Source: Paenibacillus sp. KS-LC4
Lineage (GTDB): Bacteria; Bacillota; Bacilli; Paenibacillales; Paenibacillaceae
Assembly: GCF_036894955.1 (NCBI RefSeq)
Contig: NZ_CP145905.1
Coordinates: forward strand, 5,099,001-5,163,000
Length of the DNA stretch: 64,000 nt
Reading direction: 5' to 3'
Positions within the stretch are counted from its first letter, which is position 1, and every line of letters begins with the position of its first letter. Under the pieces are notes generated by a model that had not been told where the DNA came from, did no database searches, and saw nothing but the letters and a program-made list of their open reading frames with translations. A program made the position numbers and the translations under genes. This document shows positions 16,825-24,798 of this stretch, piece after piece.

Positions 16825-17439
16825 CTATACGGACATAAACCGGACAATCTCAGAAACGGCTTTCTGACGCCATCTGCGGAAGGTGCGATCGACGATTCCG
16901 AGCTCTGAGGCAACGAAATCTGCTGGCTTTCCTTCAATATATCGCAGCCTTAACAGCGTCGCATATTCAGGGAAACAAGCTTCCAGCGCTTCCAGCGACT
17001 CATCAATCGTTTGCAGCTGACGCTCCAAATCCTGCAGCTCGCTCAAACGCTCAATAACTCCCTCATAGCCTTCGGGAGCTGAGCCCGCTCTCGCTTCAAT
17101 CACTTTAGCGATTTTACGGCTGAGCTCCTGCACAAGCTGCTCTTCAGCCGCATTGCCTGGCTCAATTTGCTTCACTTCTCTTAATTGAGCTTTCGTTCCA
17201 ATCGGATATTTCGTTAACTTCGCATGTGCCAGCTGCTCCAGCTGCTGCTCGTGCTTGTCTAAATACATATAGGAAGGAATTCCCCGCAGCTGGCGATGAA
17301 GCTCCTGTAGCTTGTCATCCTCATATACCGTGCTTACTGTCAGACCGCTTCCAACCTTTTGCCGCTCGATCAGCTTTTTCCGGGCGACGAGACGCTTGTA
17401 CGACTTTAATTGCTCAATTGTCATTTTTTCTACGTCCAT
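16825..17439 (-). CDS. Sigma-factor-like phage activator (region 4-type HTH)
   Basis: A 204-residue cytoplasmic protein with a long charged coiled-coil N-terminal two-thirds (KMTIEQLKSYKRLVARKKLIERQ, then many Glu/Leu heptads) and a C-terminal sigma-70 region 4-like helix-turn-helix (about 160-200: LLRLRYIEGKPADFVASELGI, then RTFRRWRQKAVSEIV). The family resembles ArpU/Xpf-type regulators of late phage genes. It lies divergently from the repressor across an operator array and just upstream of the structural genes, so it is the probable activator of the tail operon. It is weaker as a true sigma factor because regions 2 and 3 are absent. Confidence 0.8.
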   Translation of the reverse strand: MDVEKMTIEQLKSYKRLVARKKLIERQKVGSGLTVSTVYEDDKLQELHRQLRGIPSYMYLDKHEQQLEQLAHAKLTKYPIGTKAQLREVKQIEPGNAAEEQLVQELSRKIAKVIEARAGSAPEGYEGVIERLSELQDLERQLQTIDESLEALEACFPEYATLLRLRYIEGKPADFVASELGIVDRTFRRWRQKAVSEIVRFMSV

Positions 17440-17465
17440 TAGAATACCCTCTTTCCACTCAATTA

Positions 17466-17716
17466 AGTATTTTTATTACCCTATGTTTCAAAAAAATAAT
17501 AGCATCTCTCCGATATTGACAATACCATCGTTAAAAGGTAAAATATTATTATAGTATTAAAAATACGATTTCGCCGCTTTTCGGCTTAAATACTCGCTTT
17601 CAAGCCGTTAATCTGCTATTTTCAGTAGCATTTGCTGGATTGGCTCATAGCCGCTATCACGACTATGAATCTTATTATAATTGATATTTATAATACCGTC
17701 AAGTATTGTAAATACC
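17466..17716. promoter_or_regulatory. Five copies of a 15-bp operator, RRTATT-N3-AATACC
   Basis: Five 15-bp sites share two palindromic half-sites: 17466-17480 (AGTATT TTT ATTACC, weakest), 17512-17526 (GATATT GAC AATACC), 17553-17567 (AGTATT AAA AATACG, nearly perfect), 17683-17697 (GATATT TAT AATACC) and 17702-17716 (AGTATT GTA AATACC). They fill the space between the activator and the repressor. By analogy with phage immunity regions, the divergent XRE repressor is the probable ligand. The last two sites are 19 bp apart and sit just before the repressor gene, which suggests autoregulation. Confidence 0.8.
17516..17544 (+). promoter_or_regulatory. Sigma-A promoter reading toward the repressor
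   Basis: TTGACA at 17516-17521 and TAAAAT at 17539-17544 are separated by exactly 17 bp. The second operator copy covers the -35 box and the third lies just past the expected start point, so bound repressor would block it. The leader to the repressor start would be about 190 nt. Confidence 0.65.
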
Positions 17717-17741
17717 TTTTAAGGAGACGGAGGGTATTACC

Positions 17742-18170
17742 ATGGCGATGGGAGCAAGGATCAAGCAATTACGCACACAACGCGGATTAACACAGCAGGA
17801 TATTGCCGAGCAGCTTGGCATGGGTCGTTCAAATTTTGGGCATATCGAAAATGATCGCGTCGTCCCAACGAGCGAGGATTTGCAGAAAATTGCCGATATT
17901 TTGCATACGACTGCCGACTATTTGCTTGGACGCCGCGATGCGTTTGCGGAGCAGGTGCCAGATTGGGCAACCGCCAAAGACAAACGGGATTTTAAGAAAA
18001 TGCTGGAGGAAGACGGAGAAGTCATGTTTGACGGCGTTCCGATGAGTCAAGGCGACCGTCAGCGTGTCATGGATGTTCTAACCGGATTATTCTGGGAAGC
18101 TAAGCAGATGAACAAACGTACCCCCAAATCAGATACGACGGACAAAACAACAGATCATACCGAAGGGTAG
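17742..18170 (+). CDS. XRE-family repressor of the tail locus
   Basis: A 142-residue lambda-repressor-like protein. The helix-turn-helix occupies residues about 5-60 (IKQLRTQRGLTQQDIAEQLG, then RSNFGHIENDRVVPTSEDLQKI). The C-terminal part is charged and probably mediates dimerisation or cleavage (DWATAKDKRDFKKMLEEDGEV). RBS GGAGGG is 7 nt before the ATG. It is followed after 8 bp by an ImmA/IrrE protease gene, the standard pair that cleaves such repressors on DNA damage. It is therefore the likely switch that keeps particle genes silent in normal growth. Confidence 0.92.
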   Translation: MAMGARIKQLRTQRGLTQQDIAEQLGMGRSNFGHIENDRVVPTSEDLQKIADILHTTADYLLGRRDAFAEQVPDWATAKDKRDFKKMLEEDGEVMFDGVPMSQGDRQRVMDVLTGLFWEAKQMNKRTPKSDTTDKTTDHTEG

Positions 18171-18178
18171 GTGCTGCC

Positions 18179-18589
18179 ATGGACAAACTAATACTGCGCC
18201 TTGTGCGAAAATTCCAGACAAGGGATCCTTTCGTGATTGCAAATGGACTGGGTATTCATATTCGCTATGCCGATCTGGGCCAAGAAACACGTGGCTTCTA
18301 TTATAAGAAGCTGCGCCGCCGCTTTATCGTCATACATGAGCGTCTGCCGGACGACTGGCAGCGCTTTGTGTGTGCCCATGAACTGGGGCATGATCGGCTG
18401 CATCCCGGCTTCAGCCGTTTTTGGCTGGACGAGCAATCCTTTATCAATGTTGGAAAATATGAGCGTCAGGCGAATAAATTCGCCGTCCGCCTATTGACCT
18501 CCGGGGATACGATCGGCCGCTCGGAATCCATCGGTGAGCTGCTGCAGCGCAATGGCGTCCCGAAGGAAATGGATAAATTTTATTTCTAG
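18179..18589 (+). CDS. ImmA/IrrE-family metallopeptidase (XkdA-like anti-repressor)
   Basis: A 136-residue zinc peptidase with the HELGH active-site motif at residues 67-71 (FVCAHELGHDRLHP), preceded by the RFIVIHERLP strand. ImmA/IrrE peptidases cleave their cognate XRE repressor in response to DNA damage and so induce prophage or tailocin genes. The next conserved acidic position, expected after the second helix, fits KYERQANKFAVRLL. It is co-transcribed with the repressor gene. Confidence 0.93.
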   Translation: MDKLILRLVRKFQTRDPFVIANGLGIHIRYADLGQETRGFYYKKLRRRFIVIHERLPDDWQRFVCAHELGHDRLHPGFSRFWLDEQSFINVGKYERQANKFAVRLLTSGDTIGRSESIGELLQRNGVPKEMDKFYF

Positions 18590-18640
18590 CTGTATCCCCC
18601 ACCATGAGACTAGCGCTAGTTTTTAACCGCTGAACGAACG

Positions 18641-18682
18641 AAGAGCTCCAGAACGCCAATCGGCGGCCTGAAGCTCTTTTCT
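18641..18682. terminator. Rho-independent terminator, repressor operon
   Basis: Inverted repeat AAGAGCTCCAG / CTGAAGCTCTT, one mismatch, with a T-rich tail (TTTTCT) on the plus strand. It separates the repressor-protease operon from the convergent fRMsr gene and may serve both. Confidence 0.75.
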
Positions 18683-18692
18683 ACATTAATCT

Positions 18693-19172
18693 CTAAATAT
18701 ACTTCTCCAAAATGCCCACGAATGCTGTTAGCGTTGCGACATCTGAATGATCAAACCGTGAGAAAAGCGGGCTGTCGATATCGAGCACGCCAATAACAAC
18801 TCCATCCCGTTTCAAGGGAATGACCAGCTCGGAGTTCGATGCGCTGTCGCAGGCAATATGGCCGGGAAATTGATGCACATCCGCTACCAATACCGTCTCG
18901 CTGCGGCTAACCGCTGTTCCACAAACACCTCTGCCCACTTTGATGCGCGTACATGCCGGCTTGCCTTGGAAAGGTCCGAGCACAAGCTCCTCCCCATCCA
19001 GCAAATAAAAGCCGACCCAGTTAATATCGCTCAAAAACTGCTGGAGCAAAGCCGCAGCATTGGCCAAATTAGCGAGCTGGCTAGGCTCATCCTCGATAAG
19101 CCCCTCCAATTGCTTCAGCAGCAGGCGTTCGTTCTCTTCGTTTGTTCCTGTATACAGTTGTTCAGTAAACAT
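18693..19172 (-). CDS. msrC: Free methionine-(R)-sulfoxide reductase (GAF type, MsrC)
   Basis: A 159-residue single GAF-domain enzyme that reduces free methionine-R-sulfoxide. All three family cysteines are present: Cys74 (PACTRI), Cys84 (GRGVCGTAV) and Cys108 (IACDSASNSELV); their spacing matches the Cys84/94/118 set of the E. coli enzyme. It lies 3 bp after the metY gene and is probably co-transcribed, linking methionine synthesis to repair of oxidised methionine. No regulatory domain is attached. Confidence 0.92.
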   Translation of the reverse strand: MFTEQLYTGTNEENERLLLKQLEGLIEDEPSQLANLANAAALLQQFLSDINWVGFYLLDGEELVLGPFQGKPACTRIKVGRGVCGTAVSRSETVLVADVHQFPGHIACDSASNSELVIPLKRDGVVIGVLDIDSPLFSRFDHSDVATLTAFVGILEKYI

Positions 19173-19175
19173 GAC

Positions 19176-20471
19176 TTACTCCTGACTGATTTTGATCGCT
19201 TGCTCCAAATCATAAATAATATCGTCAATGCCTTCCGTGCCGACAGATAAACGAATGAGTCCTGGTGTAACGCCGGATGCAAGCTGGCTAGGCTCATCGA
19301 GCTGCTGGTGCGTCGTGCTTGCCGGATGGATAATGAGCGACTTCGAATCGCCGACGTTGGCAAGATGTGAAAATAGCTCCACGCCATGAATCAGCTTTTT
19401 GCCTGCTTCCACGCCGCCTTTAATGCCGAAGCTAATAATAGCGCCTTGGCCCTTCGGCAAATATTTTTGCGCCAGCGCATGCGACGCATGGCTTGCAAGA
19501 CCCGGATAGCTTACCCATTCCACGGATTCGTGCTGCTCCAGAAAGTTCGCTACCGCAAGCGCATTGGAGCTATGGCGTTCCATCCGCAAATGCAGCGTTT
19601 CTAGTCCTTGCAGCAGCAGGAACGAGTTAAATGGAGACAGCGAAGCTCCCATATCGCGAAGCAGCTGTACGCGTGCTTTAATAATATAAGCAATAGCGCC
19701 AACAGCTTGCGTATATACAAGACCGTGGTAGCTTGGATCCGGCTCAGTCAGACCTGGAAATTTGTCATTTTGCGCCCAGTCAAATTTGCCTCCGTCTACA
19801 ATAACGCCGCCAATGGATGTGCCATGACCGCCAATGAACTTCGTCGCTGAATGAACCACGATGTCTGCTCCATGCTCAATTGGACGAAGCAAATACGGGC
19901 TTGGGAATGTATTGTCCACGATAAGCGGAATGCCATTCTCATGGGCAACCGCAGCAACCGCTTCAATATCGAGCACATCGCCGCGCGGGTTGCCAATCGT
20001 TTCAGCAAAGATCGCCTTCGTATTCGCATTAATTGCCTTGCGGAATTTTTCCGGATCGGAGGAATCAACAAAATGAACTTTAATGCCGAGCTTCGGCAGC
20101 GTATGGGCGAATAGATTGTAGGTGCCGCCATAAAGGCTGGCGGAGGAAACAATTTCATCGCCAGCAGATGCAATGTTCAGGATGGAGTAAGTGATTGCTG
20201 CTGAACCGGATGCCACGCCAAGTGCGCCAACTCCGCCTTCAAGCTCAGTAATCCGCTTCTCGAACACATCTGTCGTCGGGTTCATAATGCGTGTATAAAT
20301 ATTGCCAAATTCCTCAAGACCAAACAATCTTGCCGCATGATCTGTATCTTTAAAGCCATAGGAAGTCGTCTGATAAATCGGTACCGCACGCGATTGTGTT
20401 GCTGGATCAATTTGCTGACCTGCGTGTACCGCTAAAGTTTCAGGTGAATATTGTCTCTCTTGCTTAGCCAT
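19176..20471 (-). CDS. metY: O-acetylhomoserine sulfhydrylase / aminocarboxypropyltransferase (MetY)
   Basis: A 431-residue PLP enzyme of the Cys/Met metabolism family. The Schiff-base lysine is K211 in SATKFIGGHGTSIGG, preceded by VDNTFPSPYLLRP, and the N-terminus has the LAVHAGQQIDPATQSRAVPIYQTTSYGF signature of MetY rather than MetB. It makes homocysteine from O-acetylhomoserine and sulfide. It is followed by the free methionine sulfoxide reductase gene. A 23-bp palindrome precedes it, and no SAM (S-box) riboswitch can be seen in the upstream 200 bp. Confidence 0.95.
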   Translation of the reverse strand: MAKQERQYSPETLAVHAGQQIDPATQSRAVPIYQTTSYGFKDTDHAARLFGLEEFGNIYTRIMNPTTDVFEKRITELEGGVGALGVASGSAAITYSILNIASAGDEIVSSASLYGGTYNLFAHTLPKLGIKVHFVDSSDPEKFRKAINANTKAIFAETIGNPRGDVLDIEAVAAVAHENGIPLIVDNTFPSPYLLRPIEHGADIVVHSATKFIGGHGTSIGGVIVDGGKFDWAQNDKFPGLTEPDPSYHGLVYTQAVGAIAYIIKARVQLLRDMGASLSPFNSFLLLQGLETLHLRMERHSSNALAVANFLEQHESVEWVSYPGLASHASHALAQKYLPKGQGAIISFGIKGGVEAGKKLIHGVELFSHLANVGDSKSLIIHPASTTHQQLDEPSQLASGVTPGLIRLSVGTEGIDDIIYDLEQAIKISQE

Positions 20472-20536
20472 TAAAAAAAACCTCCCAGAACGTTAGTTTT
20501 TCCAAGCTTATGAATATAACACCCTGCGTCATCACT

Positions 20537-20559
20537 ATTCCTACCCCAAAAGTAGGAAT
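20537..20559. promoter_or_regulatory. 8-bp-arm palindrome in the metY leader, candidate operator
   Basis: ATTCCTAC and GTAGGAAT, perfect arms of 8 bp around a 7-base spacer, 66 bp upstream of the metY start. Its position and the sulfur context suggest an operator, possibly for a CymR-type (Rrf2) regulator; the identity of the regulator is a guess. Confidence 0.5.
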
Positions 20560-20625
20560 TAAAAATGATTATAGCAGATCTATGCAAAATTATACAGTAG
20601 GGAGACGAGCTTTGATATAAAAAAA

Positions 20626-20659
20626 TATTCCGCCAGCCCTTGACAGAACTGGCGGAATA
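20626..20659 (-). terminator. Rho-independent terminator of the stalk-domain gene
   Basis: An 11-bp perfect stem (TATTCCGCCAG / CTGGCGGAATA) followed on the minus strand by a T-run. It lies 25 bp after the stop of the stalk-domain gene. Confidence 0.9.
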
Positions 20660-20684
20660 CTGATTAAGCAGTCAACATTTGCTC

Positions 20685-21803
20685 TTACTCAAACGCCTCA
20701 AACGGCGTCACAAACTCCGGCATGCCTTCGGCATACGACGTATATTCATACTGCTCGAAAGCAATGGCGATTCCCTCATGCTTCAAATAGAAGGAACGAT
20801 TCGATTTAATGCCGTTGAACGGTGCAATCAGCGGCAGCTTGCGTTCTTTAATTTGCTTGTTGATCGAAGCATTGATAATGGATAAATACTTCGAATTATA
20901 ATCGGCAGCTTCCTTCAGCGTCAGCAGCTCGCCGTTACCCAGATCAAATGTATAAGGCACGCGGATGGTTATGCCATGCGCTCCGCCCAGGTAGGAGTAA
21001 TAATCCACATACAGGCTAAGGCGTCCCTGTTCATTATAAGTCACGTTAAATACGCCCTCGAAGGTAGGCTTGGGAAGCGTAGTTCCCGGATTTTTTTTGA
21101 TATAAGCTTCGTTTGCGGCCGTTGCTTTAGAAAGATCCTTCTGCCCCGCTGCCACATAGGATTCCGCCTCCTGCTTCAAAAAGGTATTAATTTTCTCCTC
21201 AACGGTCTTGTCCTTGAGATCCTCAATGACCGGATAATTGACCAGCAGCGCTTGCTTCTGATTGTTCTCCTGAATCGTGCCCAGCGCAACCGCAAGCTCA
21301 TTTTCCTTAATGGTATGAATGACTACCGTTTTGCTGCCTTTCTCATAGGAAATGCCGTAGCCCATACGCTCCAGCAAAAAACGCAGCGGCACATAAGCCG
21401 AGCCTTTATAAATAAGTGCGGGATCACCATACATCCGCTGGCCATTAATCACATAGCTGCCATCCTCCGGATTCGAGGTTAGCTTGCGGCCTCTGCCATC
21501 GAGTGTAATCGTGCGGCTCGCCACATTCCACGTAATATCCAAACCTAGCTTCTCATTGAGCGAGCGAATGCCAATATAGGTGTTGCCGTTAACATTAATC
21601 GTTGGGATCGAATATTTGTAGTCGTCAATGATAAAGGGCTGTGGGACGACGCGATAGGTTTGCACAGCCGTTGCCGCTGCTGCCTTCTCTATTGCGGGAA
21701 AACCAAATATTGCGGGCGATGCGCCCACTATAAGACTTGCTGCCAAAATCGAAGCAAGGGTACGTTTGTAAGTCATCGGTTTAAAAAGGCTCCTATTCAT
21801 CAT
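20685..21803 (-). CDS. Secreted stalk-domain (copper amine oxidase N-like) + DUF3298/RsiV-type protein
   Basis: A 372-residue secreted protein. Residues 1-44 form a signal peptide (LASILAASLIVGASPAIFGF). Residues about 55-160 form the copper-amine-oxidase N-terminal/stalk domain (NGNTYIGIRSLNEKLGLDITWN, then GSAYVPLRFLLERMGYGI), which many Paenibacillus cell-surface proteins use. Residues about 175-365 are DUF4163/DUF3298-like (NVTYNEQGRLSLYVDYYSYLGGAHGI), the fold seen in PdaC and in the anti-sigma factor RsiV. It is predicted to be extracellular and wall-associated, not an amine oxidase. Its role is unknown, and it stands alone between two unrelated genes. Confidence 0.85.
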   Translation of the reverse strand: MMNRSLFKPMTYKRTLASILAASLIVGASPAIFGFPAIEKAAAATAVQTYRVVPQPFIIDDYKYSIPTINVNGNTYIGIRSLNEKLGLDITWNVASRTITLDGRGRKLTSNPEDGSYVINGQRMYGDPALIYKGSAYVPLRFLLERMGYGISYEKGSKTVVIHTIKENELAVALGTIQENNQKQALLVNYPVIEDLKDKTVEEKINTFLKQEAESYVAAGQKDLSKATAANEAYIKKNPGTTLPKPTFEGVFNVTYNEQGRLSLYVDYYSYLGGAHGITIRVPYTFDLGNGELLTLKEAADYNSKYLSIINASINKQIKERKLPLIAPFNGIKSNRSFYLKHEGIAIAFEQYEYTSYAEGMPEFVTPFEAFE

Positions 21804-21913
21804 TCATCTTCCTCTCCGTAAATTCATTATCATTGTAGACGCTCCTACCATCAAATAAGTTACAAACTAGGTTTGAAAAATAGGGCTTGAACGGGGAGTA
21901 GCCAATCGCCCCG

Positions 21914-23341
21914 CTACTTGTTCCGATTTACAATAACCAGCTTCATCTCCAGCATTTCTTCGACTGCATATTTAATGCCCTCGCGCCCGGTGCCGCTAAG
22001 CTTCACGCCGCCGTAAGGCATTTGATCAACGCGAAACGTAGGAATATCGTTGATCAGAACGCCGCCCACATGCAGCGCATCCGCCGCATCAAGCGCTTTG
22101 CCGATATTTTGCGTATAAATGCCTGCTTGCAGACCGTACTCGGAGGCGTTTACTAGCTCAATGCCTTCCTCAAGGCTGCTAATTTTATTGATAATCACAA
22201 TGGGCGCAAATACTTCCTTGCAGGAAACCTTCGCCTCTGCCGGCACCTGAAGCAATACGGTCGGCTGCATAACGCCATCCTCGTCCGCTCGGCCCCCAAT
22301 AGCAAGCTCGGCACCAAGCTGAACCGCTTCCTCCACCCAATCCATCGCCCGCTTCGTCGCCGCTTCCGATATAAGCGAGGACACATCCGTAAGCTCGCTT
22401 AACGGGTCGCCTGTCCGCAGCGCTGCTGCCAAAGCCACAAATTGATGCACGAAGGCTTCATACAAATCCTCCATGACAAAAATCCGCTGCAGCGATATAC
22501 AAATTTGTCCTTGATAGGAATAAGCTCCAGTTACGCAGCGTGCAGCAACAGCATCGACATCGCTATCGTTGTCAATAATGACAGCCGAATTGGAGCCCAG
22601 CTCCAGCGTTACACGCTTTAGTCCTGCCTGCTTGCGAATGCCCATTCCGACCTCCGGGCTGCCGGTGAACGTAATCATCTTCACACGGGCATCCTGCACC
22701 AGCCTCTCCCCAAGCAGCTTGCCGTCTCCAGTAATGACATTAAGCGCTCCCGGAGGCAGACCAGCCTCCTCGAACAGCTTGGCAATGAAATAGGCAGACA
22801 GCGGTGTCTGCGGTGCTGGCTTTAGGACAACGGTATTACCGGCAGCAAGCGCCGGCCCGACTTTATGCGCAACGAGATTTAGCGGAAAATTAAACGGCGT
22901 AATCGCGCCAATAACGCCAAGCGGCTCGCGCAGCGTATAGGCAAGTCGCCCTTCACCGCCGGGTGCTGCGTCAAGCGGCACCATCTCGCCATGAATCCGC
23001 TTCGCTTCCTCCGCAGCGAATAAATACGTTTGGACGGTGCGGTCTACCTCAGCGCGTGCTGTCCTGATCGGCTTCGCCGCTTCCATAGCTATGATTCGTG
23101 CCGCTTCCTCCTTGCGTTCCCGCAAGAGCGCTGCCACCTGAGCCAAAATTTCCGCCCGGCGATAGGCGGGCAGCTTGCGCATAACGGCTCCCGCTTCCAG
23201 CGCCGCCTCAATCGCTTGGTCGACCTGCTCGACCCCTGCTCTCGCTACCTCTGCGATCACCCCGCCCGAATAGGGGGAGCGTAACGAATCGTACTGCTGT
23301 ACACTTACTTCTTGACCAAACACATATAAGTTTTGTTTCAT
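21914..23341 (-). CDS. NAD(P)-dependent aldehyde dehydrogenase
   Basis: A 475-residue ALDH-superfamily enzyme. It has the GVIGAITPFNFPLNLVAHKVGPALAAGN cofactor and lysine segment (residues about 130-165), the ELGSNSAVI glutamate motif, and the catalytic cysteine in YQGQICISLQRIFV. It converts an aldehyde to an acid with NAD(P). The residues at ELGS and QGQICIS place it in the lactaldehyde/phosphonoacetaldehyde-like group, but the substrate is not decided. The start was put at the ATG at 23341 rather than the GTG/ATG at 23371, because conserved homology begins there. Confidence 0.88.
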   Translation of the reverse strand: MKQNLYVFGQEVSVQQYDSLRSPYSGGVIAEVARAGVEQVDQAIEAALEAGAVMRKLPAYRRAEILAQVAALLRERKEEAARIIAMEAAKPIRTARAEVDRTVQTYLFAAEEAKRIHGEMVPLDAAPGGEGRLAYTLREPLGVIGAITPFNFPLNLVAHKVGPALAAGNTVVLKPAPQTPLSAYFIAKLFEEAGLPPGALNVITGDGKLLGERLVQDARVKMITFTGSPEVGMGIRKQAGLKRVTLELGSNSAVIIDNDSDVDAVAARCVTGAYSYQGQICISLQRIFVMEDLYEAFVHQFVALAAALRTGDPLSELTDVSSLISEAATKRAMDWVEEAVQLGAELAIGGRADEDGVMQPTVLLQVPAEAKVSCKEVFAPIVIINKISSLEEGIELVNASEYGLQAGIYTQNIGKALDAADALHVGGVLINDIPTFRVDQMPYGGVKLSGTGREGIKYAVEEMLEMKLVIVNRNK

Positions 23342-23589
23342 TGGAGCCCGTCCCTTCTCTAGCCAAACCATGCCTATCCACTAGCCCTATGTAACTATTT
23401 ATAACCATAATTCGAGCCATTGAAGCGAAATCCCTTCTAGCACGCTTGCTTCAAGCTTCATTAATATTTATACACGCTCACACAATTGATTCTGTGCATC
23501 AAACGAAAAAAAATGATATTATGGATGATGGACAAAGGAATTTGCCATAGCCTGTATCGTTTTTATATATTGCAACAAGAGGAGATATT

Positions 23590-24567
23590 ATGAGTAACGA
23601 ACAAAACTTTTGGCTGAGCTTACCGAAGCCATTTTTCATATTAGCGCCAATGGAAGATGTCACAGATGTTGTATTTCGCCACGTCGTTAGCGAAGCTGCA
23701 AAGCCCGACGTATTTTTCACGGAATTCACAAATACAGAAAGCTATTGTCACCCTCTAGGAAAAGACAGTGTACGCGGCAGGTTAACGTTCACCGAGGATG
23801 AGCAGCCGATAGTCGCTCATATTTGGGGCAATAAACCAGAGTTTTTTGAACAGATGAGTATAGATATGAAGAAGCTTGGGTTTCGTGGTATCGACCTAAA
23901 CATGGGATGTCCTGTTCAAAACGTCGCCTCCAATGGAAAAGGCGCTGGATTAATCCAGCATCCTGAGCTTGCAGCAGAAATTATTCAAGCCGCAAAAGCA
24001 GGGGGATTGCCGGTTAGCGTCAAAACAAGATTAGGCTACTATCATATTGACGAGTGGCGCGATTGGTTAGGACATATTTTGAAGCAAGATATTGTGAATC
24101 TTTCCATTCACCTTCGTACGAAAAAAGAGATGAGCAAGGTTCCTGCACACTGGGAGCTCATCCCTGAAATCAAGAAATTACGCGATGAAATAGCTCCAAA
24201 TACGCTGTTAACGATTAATGGGGATATTCCTGACCGTGCAGCAGGATTAAAGTTAGTAGAACAATACGGCGTCGATGGCGTCATGATTGGCCGCGGTATT
24301 TTCACCAATCCATTTGCGTTTGAGAAAGAACCTAAAGAGCATAGCGCGAAGGATTTTCTCCAATTGCTTCTTTTACAGTTGGATCTTCACGATAAATATT
24401 CAAACGAAATTCTGCCGCGCTCCTTTAAACCGCTGCTTCGCTTTTTCAAAATCTACGTACGGGGATTTAGAGGCGCAGGCGATCTGAGAAATCAATTAAT
24501 GGAAACAAAGTCGACAGATGAAGTGCGTCTTTTAGTGAAGGCTGTTTTAGAGCAGGAATTAGATTGA
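23590..24567 (+). CDS. tRNA-dihydrouridine synthase (Dus family)
   Basis: A 325-residue flavoenzyme that reduces uridine to dihydrouridine in tRNA. Signature parts in order are ILAPMEDVTDVVFR near residue 20, FRGIDLNMGCPVQ with the catalytic cysteine near residue 100, NGKGAGLIQHPELA, and SVKTRLGYYHI near residue 145. The end, LLRFFKIYVRGFRGAGDLRNQLM, is the tRNA-binding helical tail. AGGAG precedes the ATG. It is the last core gene before the defence island. Confidence 0.93.
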   Translation: MSNEQNFWLSLPKPFFILAPMEDVTDVVFRHVVSEAAKPDVFFTEFTNTESYCHPLGKDSVRGRLTFTEDEQPIVAHIWGNKPEFFEQMSIDMKKLGFRGIDLNMGCPVQNVASNGKGAGLIQHPELAAEIIQAAKAGGLPVSVKTRLGYYHIDEWRDWLGHILKQDIVNLSIHLRTKKEMSKVPAHWELIPEIKKLRDEIAPNTLLTINGDIPDRAAGLKLVEQYGVDGVMIGRGIFTNPFAFEKEPKEHSAKDFLQLLLLQLDLHDKYSNEILPRSFKPLLRFFKIYVRGFRGAGDLRNQLMETKSTDEVRLLVKAVLEQELD

Positions 24568-24652
24568 ACCGTTAAATAAGGAGAGACCTCTCAAAAGTTG
24601 ATGCATTGCAGAACTTGCTCACATATAGCAACATTACAACACATGACAAAAT

Positions 24653-24680
24653 GCCGCTCATGCTTTTGGGCGGTTTTTTA
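24653..24680 (+). terminator. Rho-independent terminator after dus
   Basis: A 7-bp stem (GCCGCTC / GGGCGGT, with two G-U pairs) and an 8-base loop, followed by TTTTTT on the plus strand, 85 bp after the dus stop. Confidence 0.75.
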
Positions 24681-24798
24681 ATTCTTTCATTTCCATAAAG
24701 TCAAGTATATCAAGGGATTCAGTCCCCTGTTTCCGTTGAAAATCAAAGAGTAAAAATGATTATGTGGGGGAAATGTGTGGGGAATCTACTCCAACATC

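Noticed and set aside
4112..18589. Intact prophage
   Set aside because: No terminase, portal, capsid, integrase, or replication genes were seen, while every tail and lysis gene is present.
20472..20625. SAM (S-box) riboswitch before metY
   Set aside because: The leader is too short and shows no S-box core; only a palindrome is present.
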